From assembly GCA_003645385.1 (NCBI GenBank), contig QNEY01000124.1, positions 1 through 5,974 on the forward strand: a stretch of DNA of 5,974 bases. The letters run 5' to 3'. The first letter of the stretch is position 1, and each line of letters begins with the position of its first letter. The position numbers and the translations under genes are program-made. Positions 5,824 through 5,974 of this stretch are shown here, one piece after another. The DNA is from Gammaproteobacteria bacterium (GTDB lineage: Bacteria; Pseudomonadota; Gammaproteobacteria; Nitrosococcales; Methylophagaceae). The notes below the pieces were generated by a model. That model had not been told where the DNA came from, did no database searches, and was given only the letters and a program-made list of their open reading frames with translations.

Positions 5824-5974
5824 TAATTCGGGTAGGCAGTTGAACTCCTGATTGCAAAGTCCAAATCTGCCATCATCAGAGTTACAGTCTCTTTTCAGAT
5901 GCTCTGCACATGGAGAAAAGCAGTTATTTTCATTGAAAAAATCTGATTCTCCTATCGAGATTATGGACTGGAAG
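5824..5974. other. Terminal 151 bp with no assignable gene
   Basis: I recognise no gene or RNA here. The plus-strand frame beginning at 5852 stays open to the window edge (41 codons, containing SSELQSLFRCSAHGEKQ), and an ATG in that same frame at 5963 begins MDWK with GAG only three bases before it. The minus strand is open in one frame from 5973 down to a stop at 5734-5736 (79 codons), but that frame runs antisense into the lipoprotein gene. None resembles a family I know. A coding start just before the right edge is possible but unsupported. Confidence 0.3.

Noticed and set aside
5835..5871. GGCAG ... CTGCC inverted repeat after the lipoprotein gene
   Set aside because: Arms of 5 bp with a 27-nt loop and no T-run do not make a credible terminator.

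Overview
The window looks like an ordinary stretch of an AT-rich gammaproteobacterial chromosome. The evidence is the gene content: an elongation factor P-like protein (EfpL/YeiP), a DUF454/YbaN membrane protein, a HopJ-family protein, an Slp-type outer-membrane lipoprotein, and the tail of the large FAD/Fe-S oxidoreductase (DUF3683 type) found in beta- and gammaproteobacteria. I cannot name the genus. Coding density is high, and I see no IS element, phage gene, tRNA, rRNA or CRISPR array.

Layout. Positions 1-1212 (+) hold the C-terminal part of a truncated FAD/Fe-S oxidoreductase, with the end of a 4Fe-4S motif followed by two cysteine-rich CCG domains. It converges on a minus-strand cluster. 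The 73-bp gap between them is mostly a long imperfect hairpin/repeat at 1225-1285, which may terminate the plus-strand transcript. The minus-strand cluster, read from 3279 down to 1286, is efpL, a ybaN-like gene, a nitroreductase and hopJ. The gaps are 17, 3 and 18 nt, so this is very probably one operon. It is driven by a good sigma70-type promoter (TTAACA, 16 bp, TATAAT on the minus strand) at 3315-3342.

A 158-bp divergent intergenic region separates it from a plus-strand pair: a CvfB/YitL-like S1-domain RNA-binding protein and the ribosome-assembly GTPase YlqF/RbgA. Their reading frames overlap, suggesting translational coupling. After a 96-bp gap containing a TATAAT box inside a perfect 7-bp-arm palindrome comes an Slp-family lipoprotein gene. 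The last 151 bp contain no gene I can assign.

Functionally, the centre of the window is weighted towards translation: EfpL rescues ribosomes stalled at difficult (proline-containing) motifs, CvfB is an RNA-binding S1 protein, and YlqF assembles the large subunit. The nitroreductase, DUF454 and HopJ genes have no clear mechanistic link to efpL beyond sharing its probable transcript. I found no convincing undescribed system. The items most worth a second look are the hairpin repeat, the operon linkage of hopJ with efpL, and the cvfB-ylqF overlap.
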